From NCBI RefSeq assembly GCF_004297185.1, contig NZ_PGCL01000001.1, positions 496,001 to 560,000 on the forward strand: 64,000 nucleotides of DNA, given 5' to 3'. A program made the position numbers and the translations under genes. The notes beneath the pieces were generated by a model. The model had not been told where the DNA came from and did no database searches. It was given only the letters and a program-made list of their open reading frames with translations. The stretch's first letter is position 1. Each line of letters starts with the position of its first letter. The DNA is from Methanofollis fontis (GTDB lineage: Archaea > Halobacteriota > Methanomicrobia > Methanomicrobiales > Methanofollaceae). Below, piece by piece: positions 16,261-23,961 of the stretch.

Positions 16261-16914
16261 ATGCTGTGTCGAACAGGTGCAATTATCGTCGTCTGTCTCC
16301 TCCTCGCCGCCCCGGTGTGTGCGGCGCAGGGGAACGGGCAGGGAGCGGGCGGTGCCGGCGGTCCGGGGGGGCAGGTCGGGGGTAATCAGACTCAGGCCGG
16401 GGATGCCGCTCCACCAGGGCTGCAGAAACACCTGCGGGACGAGATCAACGGATCCTCCGCACGATTCGACGCCGAAGCCGGGAACCTGAGCGGGCCGGCC
16501 CGCATCGCGGTGCAGAACCAGAACAGTGTCAGGGTGGCGGTTCAGGCCCTCCTGGCCTTTGGAGAGATGGACGGTGGGATCGGCCGGAACATCTCGGCGT
16601 TCGCCCGCCAGTACAACGCCTCCATCCAGACCCGCCTCGCCGCCGAGGAGCGGATCCATGCGAGACCTGGGTATGCACGCTTCTTCTTCGGCGGAGACGA
16701 TGAGGGTGCCGCCGTCCTCCTGGAGGAGGTGAACCAGAGCGGCGTACAGATCCGGGAGATGGAGCGCCTGGTGGCGAACTGCACCTGTGACGACGCCACA
16801 CGGGCGGTGCTGATGGAGCAGATCGGGGTGATGGAGGCGGAGCAGGAGCGCCTCAGGCTTCTTGCCGAAGGAGAGCGCTCCGACACCGGTCTGATAGGCT
16901 GGATCTGGCGCTGA
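16261..16914 (+). CDS. secreted protein with signal peptide, helical
   Basis: A 217-residue protein with a clear signal peptide (residues 1-22, IIVVCLLLAAPVCAAQG), then a Gly/Gln-rich linker (about 23-45) and a helical domain with regular Ala/Gln/Glu patterns and several N-x-S/T glycosylation sites. The end (LIGWIWR) is short and hydrophobic but not a full membrane span. No family was recognised. TATTCTATAGAG about 30 bases upstream is a plausible promoter element. Confidence 0.72.
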   Translation: MLCRTGAIIVVCLLLAAPVCAAQGNGQGAGGAGGPGGQVGGNQTQAGDAAPPGLQKHLRDEINGSSARFDAEAGNLSGPARIAVQNQNSVRVAVQALLAFGEMDGGIGRNISAFARQYNASIQTRLAAEERIHARPGYARFFFGGDDEGAAVLLEEVNQSGVQIREMERLVANCTCDDATRAVLMEQIGVMEAEQERLRLLAEGERSDTGLIGWIWR

Positions 16915-16923
16915 AGTCAATCC

Positions 16924-17163
16924 TCACTCTTTTTTCTCGCTCTTTGCCCGTGCCGCCGCCCTGGCGATCCAGATGGTGGCGATGACGGCAAGGATGGTCA
17001 CGATCAGGGCATAGGAGAACATTGCCGGGAGACTTTCGGCCTCACCGAACATCTCTTTGAACAGTGCCTGTATGGCGCCGTTCCATGCCAGTGCGGCAAC
17101 CAGCCCGAATGCGGCGGTCATCAGGGCCGCAATCTTATCGAGCACCTCTTCATAAAAGGTCAT
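16924..17163 (-). CDS. DUF5654 small membrane protein
   Basis: A 79-residue protein with two membrane helices (about 10-30, including ALAWNGAIQALF, and 44-66) and a basic C-terminal tail ending KSEKKE. This pattern fits the DUF5654 family of unknown function. The start at 17163 is set by a TATA box (TTTAAATA, minus strand, 17186-17193) about 27 bases upstream, so the mRNA would be leaderless. An upstream ATG (17214) would lie upstream of that promoter. Confidence 0.75.
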   Translation of the reverse strand: MTFYEEVLDKIAALMTAAFGLVAALAWNGAIQALFKEMFGEAESLPAMFSYALIVTILAVIATIWIARAAARAKSEKKE

Positions 17164-17185
17164 ACGCCCGATGCCGGCATGATCG

Positions 17186-17193
17186 TATTTAAA
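17186..17193 (-). promoter_or_regulatory. TATA box for the DUF5654 gene
   Basis: TTTAAATA on the minus strand, about 27 bases before the ATG at 17163. The spacing predicts transcription starting at the start codon itself. Confidence 0.55.
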
Positions 17194-17255
17194 TCTGACG
17201 CCCTCCGGGAACACCCTCTTATCCTTTCACCCCGCATTTCCCTGTAGAGGTGCCA

Positions 17256-18500
17256 ATGAAGATAGCGGGGATTGTTGTCCGGAATTTCAAGAGTTTCCGG
17301 GATGCAGACGTCCGTCTCGGCCCGTTCTCGGTGGTCATCGGTCCGAACGCCGCCGGGAAATCAAATTTTGTCGAGGTGTTCTCCTTTCTCTCAGACTGCG
17401 CACGGGACGGTCTGGCGGACGCCGTCTCCCTCCAGGGCGGGGCAGCCTATATACGAAATCTCAGGGCGCCTCCCGGTGAGGAGACCCTGGTCTCCGTCGT
17501 CCTCGATGCCGACGGCGCCCCGGTGCGGGTACGCTTCTTCCGGAACGGCGGGCGGGTGATCGAGGCCTCGGTGGAGCGGTGCACCTACTCCCTCTCCCTC
17601 CGCTGTTCGGGCGCAGCCTGCAGTGTGGTCTCGGAGGAGATCGCCGCCTCCTGCACCTATACTGTTGTCGGGCCGGGGGATGTTTCCCCCCTCTGCGACG
17701 GAATGATCCGGCTTCTCCGTTCGGTGGACGGGGTGGTCACCTGCCATGTGGAACCGGCGGCATGTGCACCCGAACCGGACTGCACGCCGCTGGCCGCCGC
17801 CCCCCTCGCCCCCGACGAGTCGATGCTCGAGAACCCGGTGATCTATCCCTCCTTCTCCCCGCTCGTCTACCAGGTCCGGAACTTCTTCCGCGATCTCGGC
17901 CACTATGACATCGATCCTCGGCTGGCAAAACGGGCGGCCGAGGTCTCGGGGCGGGCATCGCTCGAACGTGATGGGAGCAATCTGGCCGTGGTGCTCCGAG
18001 CGATCCTGGCCGACCCCGACCGGCGGCGGCGGGCATGGGGGCATATCCGCGACCTCCTCCCCTACATCGAGGAGGTCAGTGTGGAGGGCGTCACCGAGCG
18101 GGTGGTGATGACCACCCTGCAGGAGCGCTACGCCCCCGGGACCATCCCCTCCTTTCTCATCTCCGACGGCACGATCAACCTCACGGCCATGGTGGTGCTC
18201 CTCTATTTCGAAGACCGCCCGGTGGTGATCATCGAGGAACCGGAGAGAAACATCCACCCCCACCTCATCGCACGCCTGGTGGCGATGATGCAGGACGTCT
18301 CCGACCACCTGGGCCGCCAGGTCCTGGTCACCACCCATCACCCCGAGGTGGTGAAGTATGCGGGCAGAGAGGACATCCTGCTCGTGCGGCGGGACGATGA
18401 GGGGAACTCGGTGATCTCCCGCCCCTCCGAGCGGGAGGATCTGGAGGTCTTTCTCGAGACGATGGGCATCGACGAGCTCTATGTGCAGGACCTGCTCTGA
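17256..18500 (+). CDS. AAA ATPase of the RecF/OLD-like (AAA_21) type
   Basis: A 414-residue SMC/ABC-like ATPase. Walker A is GPNAAGKSN (29-37) after the typical NFKSF strand. The middle (about 100-270) is a variable insertion. The signature-like SDGTINLTAM comes next, then Walker B VVIIEEPERNIHP (from about 323) and the switch TTHHPEVV. No nuclease domain is fused; instead the next gene encodes a TOPRIM protein. The ATG at 17256 follows GAGGTG; a GTG at 17250 is less likely. Nearby order (ATPase, TOPRIM, helical protein) suggests a split OLD-type module for defence or DNA maintenance, which is inference. Confidence 0.85.
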   Translation: MKIAGIVVRNFKSFRDADVRLGPFSVVIGPNAAGKSNFVEVFSFLSDCARDGLADAVSLQGGAAYIRNLRAPPGEETLVSVVLDADGAPVRVRFFRNGGRVIEASVERCTYSLSLRCSGAACSVVSEEIAASCTYTVVGPGDVSPLCDGMIRLLRSVDGVVTCHVEPAACAPEPDCTPLAAAPLAPDESMLENPVIYPSFSPLVYQVRNFFRDLGHYDIDPRLAKRAAEVSGRASLERDGSNLAVVLRAILADPDRRRRAWGHIRDLLPYIEEVSVEGVTERVVMTTLQERYAPGTIPSFLISDGTINLTAMVVLLYFEDRPVVIIEEPERNIHPHLIARLVAMMQDVSDHLGRQVLVTTHHPEVVKYAGREDILLVRRDDEGNSVISRPSEREDLEVFLETMGIDELYVQDLL

Positions 18501-18509
18501 GGTGGACCG

Positions 18510-19052
18510 GTGCCCGATAAGCCCCTCTATGTCCTTCTCGAAGGTCCGGACGACGAGCGTTTCTTCTCGCACCTCATCGCCCCTCTCTGTGCCCGGCGGG
18601 GCTACTCACTGCGGGTCTGGAAATATGCCTGCGAGAAGAGGCAGCGGACGATCAACCTGGTCCGGGCGATCCGGCGGTCGCAGACGGCCTATATATTCGT
18701 CCGCGACATCGACCGGACGCGCTATGCCCGTCGGCGAGTGCAGGAAACCCTCAACCGTTTTGGCCACGCCATGGAGGCCGAGCGGATCGTGATCGTGATC
18801 ACCGAGATCGAGAGCTGGTATATCGCCGGTCTTGGCGATGCCGACGCCGCCCGTCTCGGTATCAGGGAGCATATCGGTCGGACCGACCGGATCACCAAGG
18901 AGGACTTCAATGCCCTGATCCCGCGGGGGGTGTCCCGCATCGAGTTTCTCCACGAGATCCTGGTGGTCTTCGATATTGAGCGGGCAAGGCGGAAGAACCG
19001 CTCGTTCCGCTATTTTATGGACTGGTTTGTCGAGGGAGAGCGGCTGGAATGA
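18510..19052 (+). CDS. TOPRIM-domain protein partnered with the AAA ATPase
   Basis: A 180-residue protein with TOPRIM hallmarks: LLEGPDDERFF (acidic Glu11) and FVRDIDRTR (Asp66, Asp68), followed by TEIESWYIAGL (about 98-108), as in DUF4276-like proteins. TOPRIM domains cut or nick nucleic acid with Mg2+. It starts at a GTG preceded by GAGGTGG, ten bases after the ATPase gene. Its stop overlaps the next start. Two-gene ATPase-TOPRIM pairs include known anti-phage systems (OLD, Gabija, PARIS), but this small version is not clearly any of them. Confidence 0.78.
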   Translation: MPDKPLYVLLEGPDDERFFSHLIAPLCARRGYSLRVWKYACEKRQRTINLVRAIRRSQTAYIFVRDIDRTRYARRRVQETLNRFGHAMEAERIVIVITEIESWYIAGLGDADAARLGIREHIGRTDRITKEDFNALIPRGVSRIEFLHEILVVFDIERARRKNRSFRYFMDWFVEGERLE

Positions 19053-19630
19053 GAAATGGGAGGGTTTATCCCCGCCCAACCGAGAGTGATCTGCTGAATG
19101 CCATGAACACGGGACAGGATTACCTCAAACCGGCCGAAATCGCCGATCTCGCAGCCCTCCCCGAGGCGGAGGTGCGGGGATATCTTGCCGATCATCCGGA
19201 ACTCTTTCGCTGCCGGACGATCGGGCCGGTGAGGCTCTATCACCCGAAGGCCGTCGAGACCGTGCGGACGCTCGCCGAGGCCGCCCGGAACAACCGGGAT
19301 CTGGAGGCGGAGCGGGCGGTGGCAGAGGCGGCAGCGGGGATCGCCGTCCCGGACGAGGACACTCCCCCTTCCCCTGCGGTGCAGGCGTACTTCGATGCCC
19401 GTGACCTCAAGGACGTCGTGGCCAGGCAGGCGCTGGAGATCGAGGCCCTCCGCCGCGAGATTACCGGGCGGGAGGAGGCGCTCTCGGCCAGGATCGCCCT
19501 TCTTGAGGAGACGCTCCGGAAAGAGCGTGAGAAGACCTCGCTCATCGCCGAGTGGGTCGATTATTTCGATTCCGAGATCTCGCTTTTGAAACGTCCGTTT
19601 CTGGAACGGATACTGGGAAAAAAGGGTTAG
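19049..19630 (+). CDS. HTH-like / coiled-coil protein, third gene of the ATPase-TOPRIM unit
   Basis: A 193-residue protein. Residues about 24-75 resemble a MerR-like winged helix (YLKPAEIADLAALPEAEV, RLYHPKAVETV), and about 115-170 form a heptad-rich coiled coil (ARQALEIEALRREI, ALLEETLRKEREK). The ATG at 19049 overlaps the TOPRIM stop by four bases; an ATG at 19103 is an alternative. It may bind DNA and dimerise; a regulator or adaptor role is inference. The 3' end overlaps the convergent PEGA gene by four bases. Confidence 0.68.
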   Translation: MRNGRVYPRPTESDLLNAMNTGQDYLKPAEIADLAALPEAEVRGYLADHPELFRCRTIGPVRLYHPKAVETVRTLAEAARNNRDLEAERAVAEAAAGIAVPDEDTPPSPAVQAYFDARDLKDVVARQALEIEALRREITGREEALSARIALLEETLRKEREKTSLIAEWVDYFDSEISLLKRPFLERILGKKG

Positions 19631-20550
19631 GATCGTCTCCTGAGCATCAGGAGGACGCCGCCGATGCAGAGGGCGCCGAGGACCGTCAGCGGGGAGAGCG
19701 GGGACGCCGGTGTCACCGGCGTCATGGTGACCGAGATATCGACGGTCTGGCCCGCTGCCGGGTACTGGTTGATCGGGGCGGTATAGGTCTGGTAGCCGGA
19801 GGCCTCCACCCTGATCGAGGTGTACGGGGTTCCGGTGGTGTAGACCGGCACCAGGAGTTGACCGTTTGCGATCACGCCCTTGTTGTCGTTGTCGAAATAG
19901 ACGCTCGCCCCTTCGACGTTGCAGCGCACCAGGTAGGCGCCCTGATCGCCGCCGATCGGTGACTGCTGGAGGCTGACGTCGATCTCTACGGTCTGGCCCT
20001 TCGCCGGGTACTGGCTGATCGGGGCGGTGTAGGTCTCGTAACCCTCTGCCTCGACGCTTATCGTGGAGTACGGGGTTCCGGTGGTGTAGACCGGCACCAG
20101 GAGTTCGCCGTTTGCGATCTGGCCCTTGAAGTCGTTGTCAAAGTAGACGCTCGCACCCTCGACCGTGCAGCGCACCAGATAGGAGCCCATGTCCCCGCCG
20201 ATCGGCGCCTGCTGGAGATCGACGGTGATGTCGACGGTCTCCCCCTTCGCCGGGTATTCGACGATCCTGGTGGTGTAGGTCTCGTAGCCGTCCGCCTCGA
20301 CACTGATCGTTGAGTACGGGGTTCCGGTGGTATAGACCTCTACGAGAAGCCGACCGTCCGAGATATCGCCCTTGTAGTCGTTGTCGAAGTAGACCTTCGC
20401 GCCGTCCACATTGCAGTGGATTGCATAATAGCCGACATCGCCGCCGATCTGCCCGGTCGTGTCGGTTGCTGCGGTTGCACAGGGTATCATGCCCACAATG
20501 AGCAGGATACCGAGAATAATGGCATGGTTTCGCCGCATATTCTTCACCAT
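19627..20550 (-). CDS. PEGA-repeat surface protein, three repeats, C-terminal anchor
   Basis: A 307-residue secreted protein. A signal peptide (about 9-28) is followed by three near-identical PEGA repeats of about 91 residues. Each has the pattern VEGASVYFDND, a VYTTGTPY turn and VEAEGYETYTAPI. Near the end is a Pro/Ser/Thr-rich hinge, one membrane helix (about 282-303) and RRRS, as in archaeal surface proteins anchored at the C-terminus. PEGA domains bind cell-envelope polymers; the ligand here is unknown. Start M1 is used; an ATG four codons later is also possible. Confidence 0.83.
   Translation of the reverse strand: MVKNMRRNHAIILGILLIVGMIPCATAATDTTGQIGGDVGYYAIHCNVDGAKVYFDNDYKGDISDGRLLVEVYTTGTPYSTISVEADGYETYTTRIVEYPAKGETVDITVDLQQAPIGGDMGSYLVRCTVEGASVYFDNDFKGQIANGELLVPVYTTGTPYSTISVEAEGYETYTAPISQYPAKGQTVEIDVSLQQSPIGGDQGAYLVRCNVEGASVYFDNDNKGVIANGQLLVPVYTTGTPYTSIRVEASGYQTYTAPINQYPAAGQTVDISVTMTPVTPASPLSPLTVLGALCIGGVLLMLRRRS
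19740..20480 (-). repeat. three tandem about 273-bp repeats inside the PEGA gene
   Basis: The PEGA repeats are also visible at DNA level. The block GTACGGGGTTCCGGTGGT recurs at about 19813, 20068 and 20313 (plus-strand reading), and the YFDND-coding segment recurs with the same phase. High base identity between copies suggests recent duplication or gene conversion. Confidence 0.7.
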
Positions 20551-20778
20551 CTATTCGATCTTCCGCTGAGTTTAGATTGTTTTCTATTATGATTGGACGC
20601 GCATGCAAAAAACAGAATTTTTATTCCATGATGTTCAGGCAGGATAGGGTACACGATTCCATGTCAGGCACTATCACACCTCTCAAAAAACACATAATTT
20701 TTGAAACCGGATTGATCGGTGGTTGTTATGCCGGCGCATCCGGAGATAACTCCCCCGATGCCGCACGGGGGGTGCGCC

Positions 20779-21213
20779 GTGGATAGGTTCATGGAGGCGG
20801 CGCTTGCCGAGGCAGAGGCGGGCGGCGCCGAGGGCGGGATCCCGATCGGGGCGGTGCTGGTCAGGGACGGTGCAATCATCGGGCGGGGGCATAACCGGCG
20901 GGTCCAGGACGACGATCCCGTCCTCCATGCCGAGATCGACTGCCTCAGGAATGCGGGCAGGGTAGGGCGATACCGGGAGACGGTGCTCTACTCCACACTG
21001 ATGCCCTGCTATCTCTGTGCCGGGGCGGTGGTGCAGTTCGGGATACCGCGGGTGGTGGTCGGAGAGTCGAGGAACTTTCCCGGCGCCCGGGCATTTCTGG
21101 TCGATCACGGTGTTGAGGTGGTCGACCTCGACCTCCCGGCATGCTATGAGATGATGGCCCGGTTTATCGAGGATCATCCGGCGCTCTGGAACGAGGATAT
21201 CGGAGAACTATAG
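20779..21213 (+). CDS. cytosine/deoxycytidylate deaminase family protein
   Basis: A 144-residue zinc deaminase. The zinc site is HAEIDCLRNAG and MPCYLCAGAVVQFGI (His, Cys, Cys plus the proton-shuttle Glu). The rest resembles fungal-type cytosine deaminase (YRETVLYSTLMPC, GESRNFPGA), so cytosine or a related base is a likely substrate, but tRNA or guanine deamination cannot be excluded. I chose the GTG at 20779, which follows GGGGGGTG at a good distance. ATGs at 20728 and 20758 are in frame but have poor ribosome-binding sites. Confidence 0.83.
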   Translation: MDRFMEAALAEAEAGGAEGGIPIGAVLVRDGAIIGRGHNRRVQDDDPVLHAEIDCLRNAGRVGRYRETVLYSTLMPCYLCAGAVVQFGIPRVVVGESRNFPGARAFLVDHGVEVVDLDLPACYEMMARFIEDHPALWNEDIGEL

Positions 21214-21215
21214 GG

Positions 21216-22028
21216 ATGGAACTGGACGCCACAGCAGCACTGGTGATGGCATGGGCCTCTCCCCTCTATGAGGAAGGGCGGGCCCGGGTGTTTCTGGACG
21301 CCCTCGATCTCTCGAAGGGCGACGCCCTGCTGAGGAGCTGCGACGACGTCTGTCCGTGGTACGGCGAGGTGATCCTGAACCGGAAGTACCTGATCGCCCG
21401 CCTGATCGGCCGCGAACTGGAGCGGCTGGGTGAACCGTGCCGGTTGATCGTTCCGGCGGCGGGCATGAGTCCCCTCGCCCTGGACATGCTGGAGCGCTAT
21501 CCCGACCGGATCGCCGGCGTCGTAGAGGCGGATCTCGTCGGCATGGAGGAGAAGCACGCTCTCTATGAGCGGGTGGCCCCGGACCTGGCCGGACGGATCG
21601 CCTGCGTGCGGGCGGATATCCGTTCCTCCTCTCTTGCCCACTATGCAGGGCCCGAACCGACGCTCCTGGTCATCGAGGGGGTGAGTTATTATCTCGGGCG
21701 GGATGATCTGGCCGGGATCATCAGCGCCTTTGGTTCCGGGAGCGGGAGGAACCAGTTGATCGTCGAGTACCTGGCGCCCTGCCAGATGGTCTCCCCCCGA
21801 CGCCGTCCGGTGCCGCGCCAGATCTTTGGCTCCATCAGGGACGCCTGCGGTCTCGCCCCCTTCTCGGTGTATACGCCGGGCGGCATGGCCTCGGTGATCC
21901 GGGACGCCGGCGGGCGGGTGATGGCCCATTACTCGATGTCAGGAATGGAGCGGATGCGGTGCGGGGAGAACCGGTTTTTCAGGAGCGACGACGAGGGCTG
22001 GATCTGGTGCACCAGGGCGCGTATCTGA
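21216..22028 (+). CDS. leucine-carboxyl-methyltransferase-like SAM methyltransferase
   Basis: A 270-residue protein with a class I methyltransferase layout: LIVPAAGMSPLALDML (about 75-90, in place of the usual glycine loop), then VVEADLVGMEEKHALYE, CVRADIRS and LLVIEGVSYYL. The NRKYLIARLIG and GVSYYL stretches resemble the LCM/PPM family, which methylates carboxyl groups. The substrate is unknown. It follows the deaminase gene after two bases, so the two are co-transcribed. An AGAACTATAGG precedes the start. Confidence 0.72.
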   Translation: MELDATAALVMAWASPLYEEGRARVFLDALDLSKGDALLRSCDDVCPWYGEVILNRKYLIARLIGRELERLGEPCRLIVPAAGMSPLALDMLERYPDRIAGVVEADLVGMEEKHALYERVAPDLAGRIACVRADIRSSSLAHYAGPEPTLLVIEGVSYYLGRDDLAGIISAFGSGSGRNQLIVEYLAPCQMVSPRRRPVPRQIFGSIRDACGLAPFSVYTPGGMASVIRDAGGRVMAHYSMSGMERMRCGENRFFRSDDEGWIWCTRARI

Positions 22029-22150
22029 CGTTTTCATACTTGAAATCTATTTTTGGTGGCTTTCCGCAGGCGAATGGGAAGGCATGCGTCGACTGTTCCG
22101 GCGGGGTGCCGGATCCCTCTCCTCCCGGTCAGGCGGCAACGGTGAAGGAC

Positions 22151-22158
22151 GTATATAG
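22151..22158 (+). promoter_or_regulatory. TATA box of rlmH
   Basis: GTATATAG, 31-38 bases before the ATG at 22189. Fits a promoter for rlmH separate from the upstream methyltransferase gene. Confidence 0.45.
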
Positions 22159-22188
22159 ATGCCGGGCAGAGGGATGAGGGAGGTGTCT

Positions 22189-22668
22189 ATGCAGGTCAGT
22201 GTGATCGCTGTCGGGAAGGTGAAGGACCGATATATCAATGAGGGGATCGCCGAATACGAGAAGCGTCTCCGCCCTTATGCGGACCTGAATATCGTGGAGG
22301 TGAGGGAGGAGCGGATCCCGAACCGTGCCTCGCCGGCAGAGGAGGCGCAGGTTGTGGAGCGGGAGGGGGAGCGGATCTGTACGGTCGTTCCCGACAATGC
22401 CGTGCTCGTGGCGCTTGACCTCCGGGGGGAGGCATGGTCGAGCGAGGACCTGGCGTCCCGTCTGCGTTCCTGGGAGATCGAGGGTGCACATGAGATCGCC
22501 TTTGTGATCGGGGGACCGCTCGGACTTTCGCCGGCGGTGCTGGACCGCGCCCGGGTCACCCTCTCCCTCTCGCGGATGACCTTCCTCCACACGATGGTGC
22601 GTCTCATCCTGCTGGAGCAGATCTATCGGGGCTTCAGGATCATGCGCGGGGAACCCTATCATAAATGA
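22189..22668 (+). CDS. rlmH: 23S rRNA pseudouridine-1915 N3-methyltransferase (SPOUT)
   Basis: A 159-residue SPOUT methyltransferase. The N-terminal VSVIAVGKVKDRYINEGIAEYEKR, the knot motif FVIGGPLGLSPAVL (about 112-125) and LSLSRMTFLHTMVRLILLEQIYRG at the C-terminus are RlmH signatures (each only in part quoted). RlmH methylates the pseudouridine in helix 69 of 23S rRNA. The gene is common in bacteria and present in some euryarchaea. The ATG at 22189 follows GAGGGAGGTG; ATGs at 22159 and 22174 are less well placed. Confidence 0.9.
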   Translation: MQVSVIAVGKVKDRYINEGIAEYEKRLRPYADLNIVEVREERIPNRASPAEEAQVVEREGERICTVVPDNAVLVALDLRGEAWSSEDLASRLRSWEIEGAHEIAFVIGGPLGLSPAVLDRARVTLSLSRMTFLHTMVRLILLEQIYRGFRIMRGEPYHK

Positions 22669-22897
22669 TTCGATCTGGGAATGTTGTCGTTTTGCATGAA
22701 TTGTACAAAAATGAGGATCGTCATACAATTTTTTGGGGTACGTTTCTGATCTGGTCCTGGTACCGGGTATATCTCCCGGTTCTTCCCTCCCCTCCCCATC
22801 GGTGGACGTGCCCGGATCGCAACGCCTTTACCCGCGTTCCAGAAACCCTGTACCTGGGGACGTAGCAGAAATACGCACTCCAGATGGGGTTTGCACA

Positions 22898-23374
22898 ATG
22901 AAAAAGACCATTCCAGACGAAGATTTCCAGCAGCTGACCGAGTACATCAAGGGTATGGTACTCGACGCACTCAATGACAACGACGACAAACCGATTGCAG
23001 TCGGGATACGGGTGCTCGTCAGGGAAGGGCACTGTCATGTCCTTCCTCCCACATGGCGACCGGCACAGGCGGAGGATGGTGCCACCGGCGAGGAGGTGCC
23101 CGAGGAGATTGAGCCGCGGGTCGAGGTGACCGAAGCGGGAAAGGAACTGATCGTGACCGCCGACCTCCCCGGTGTCTCGGAGGAGGGGATCCGGGTCTGG
23201 CAGGACGGTTGCACGGTCCATATCGTCGCTGAGGACGGTCAGCGCCGCTACCGCCGGGTGGTAGACCTCCCGCCGGTGACCCTGGATGTGGAGGCGATGT
23301 CCTACCACAACGGTGTGCTTGATCTGGTGTTCTCGCCCAGGAAAAGGGCGGAAACGGCCGAATGGATGGAATAA
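22898..23374 (+). CDS. Hsp20/alpha-crystallin-like protein
   Basis: A 158-residue protein. The N-terminal about 70 residues begin with KKTIPDEDFQQLTEYIKGM and are unlike usual Hsp20 N-termini. Residues about 75-150 form an alpha-crystallin-type beta sandwich (VTEAGKELIVTADLPGVSEEG, NGVLDLVFSP). It may be a small chaperone; the unusual N-terminus suggests a specialised client, and gas-vesicle GvpH-like proteins are an alternative. The ATG at 22898 is preceded by an unclear ribosome-binding site. The 229-base gap upstream is AT-rich. Confidence 0.72.
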   Translation: MKKTIPDEDFQQLTEYIKGMVLDALNDNDDKPIAVGIRVLVREGHCHVLPPTWRPAQAEDGATGEEVPEEIEPRVEVTEAGKELIVTADLPGVSEEGIRVWQDGCTVHIVAEDGQRRYRRVVDLPPVTLDVEAMSYHNGVLDLVFSPRKRAETAEWME

Positions 23375-23404
23375 TTCGAATATATCCGACCTTTCACCAT
23401 TTTT

Positions 23405-23875
23405 TTATCGGGCGGCAGTCTCGATTGGCGCCCCTGATTCCTTCGCCCCTGAAAGCGGGCACTCCCGGTTTGTGCAGTCTGGACAGACGGTTCGTCTGTT
23501 CAGGAGCGCCGCTGTGATGACCAGGGCCCAGAACACCACAAAATAGGCCGGGTTCTGCAGGAGCCAGTACTGGGGGGCGAGCAGGATGATGAGGGCCGGG
23601 ATCAGCACGCCTGCATGGTCCAGCAGGGTATAGGGGCCCTGCCAGCGTGCGGGGAGGCATCCGGCGATCAGTCCCGGGAGGGCATGGGCGCACCCCTCCT
23701 TTCGCGCCTGACACTTCGTGCACCAGGCGGCGATCATGACGACGGCGAGAAAGGCGGTGCCCGCCAGATAATCAGCCGCAAATACGAGGGCCCTTCCGGC
23801 CATCGCCAGCGCCCCGATCAGCACGGCGACGGTGAAGAGGATGAGGGCTGCGATGCCTGCGTGGCGGCGGTTCAT
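23405..23875 (-). CDS. four-helix membrane protein with two Cys clusters
   Basis: A 156-residue membrane protein with about four hydrophobic segments (8-28, 33-52, 85-104, 110-126). Two cysteine groups lie outside them: CTKCQARKEGCAHA (about 52-65) and CPDCTNRECP near 131-140. They could bind metal or Fe-S. No family was recognised. It is convergent with the Hsp20-like gene and follows the large peptidase gene with an 86-base gap. Confidence 0.65.
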   Translation of the reverse strand: MNRRHAGIAALILFTVAVLIGALAMAGRALVFAADYLAGTAFLAVVMIAAWCTKCQARKEGCAHALPGLIAGCLPARWQGPYTLLDHAGVLIPALIILLAPQYWLLQNPAYFVVFWALVITAALLNRRTVCPDCTNRECPLSGAKESGAPIETAAR

Positions 23876-23961
23876 GATCCCGAATGGTCGGTGGGGGGTT
23901 TCAAGGTTTCCTCATCATTGTGGCGGGGAGAGGGGGCCTTCCCCCGCGGGTGTATGTCTCC

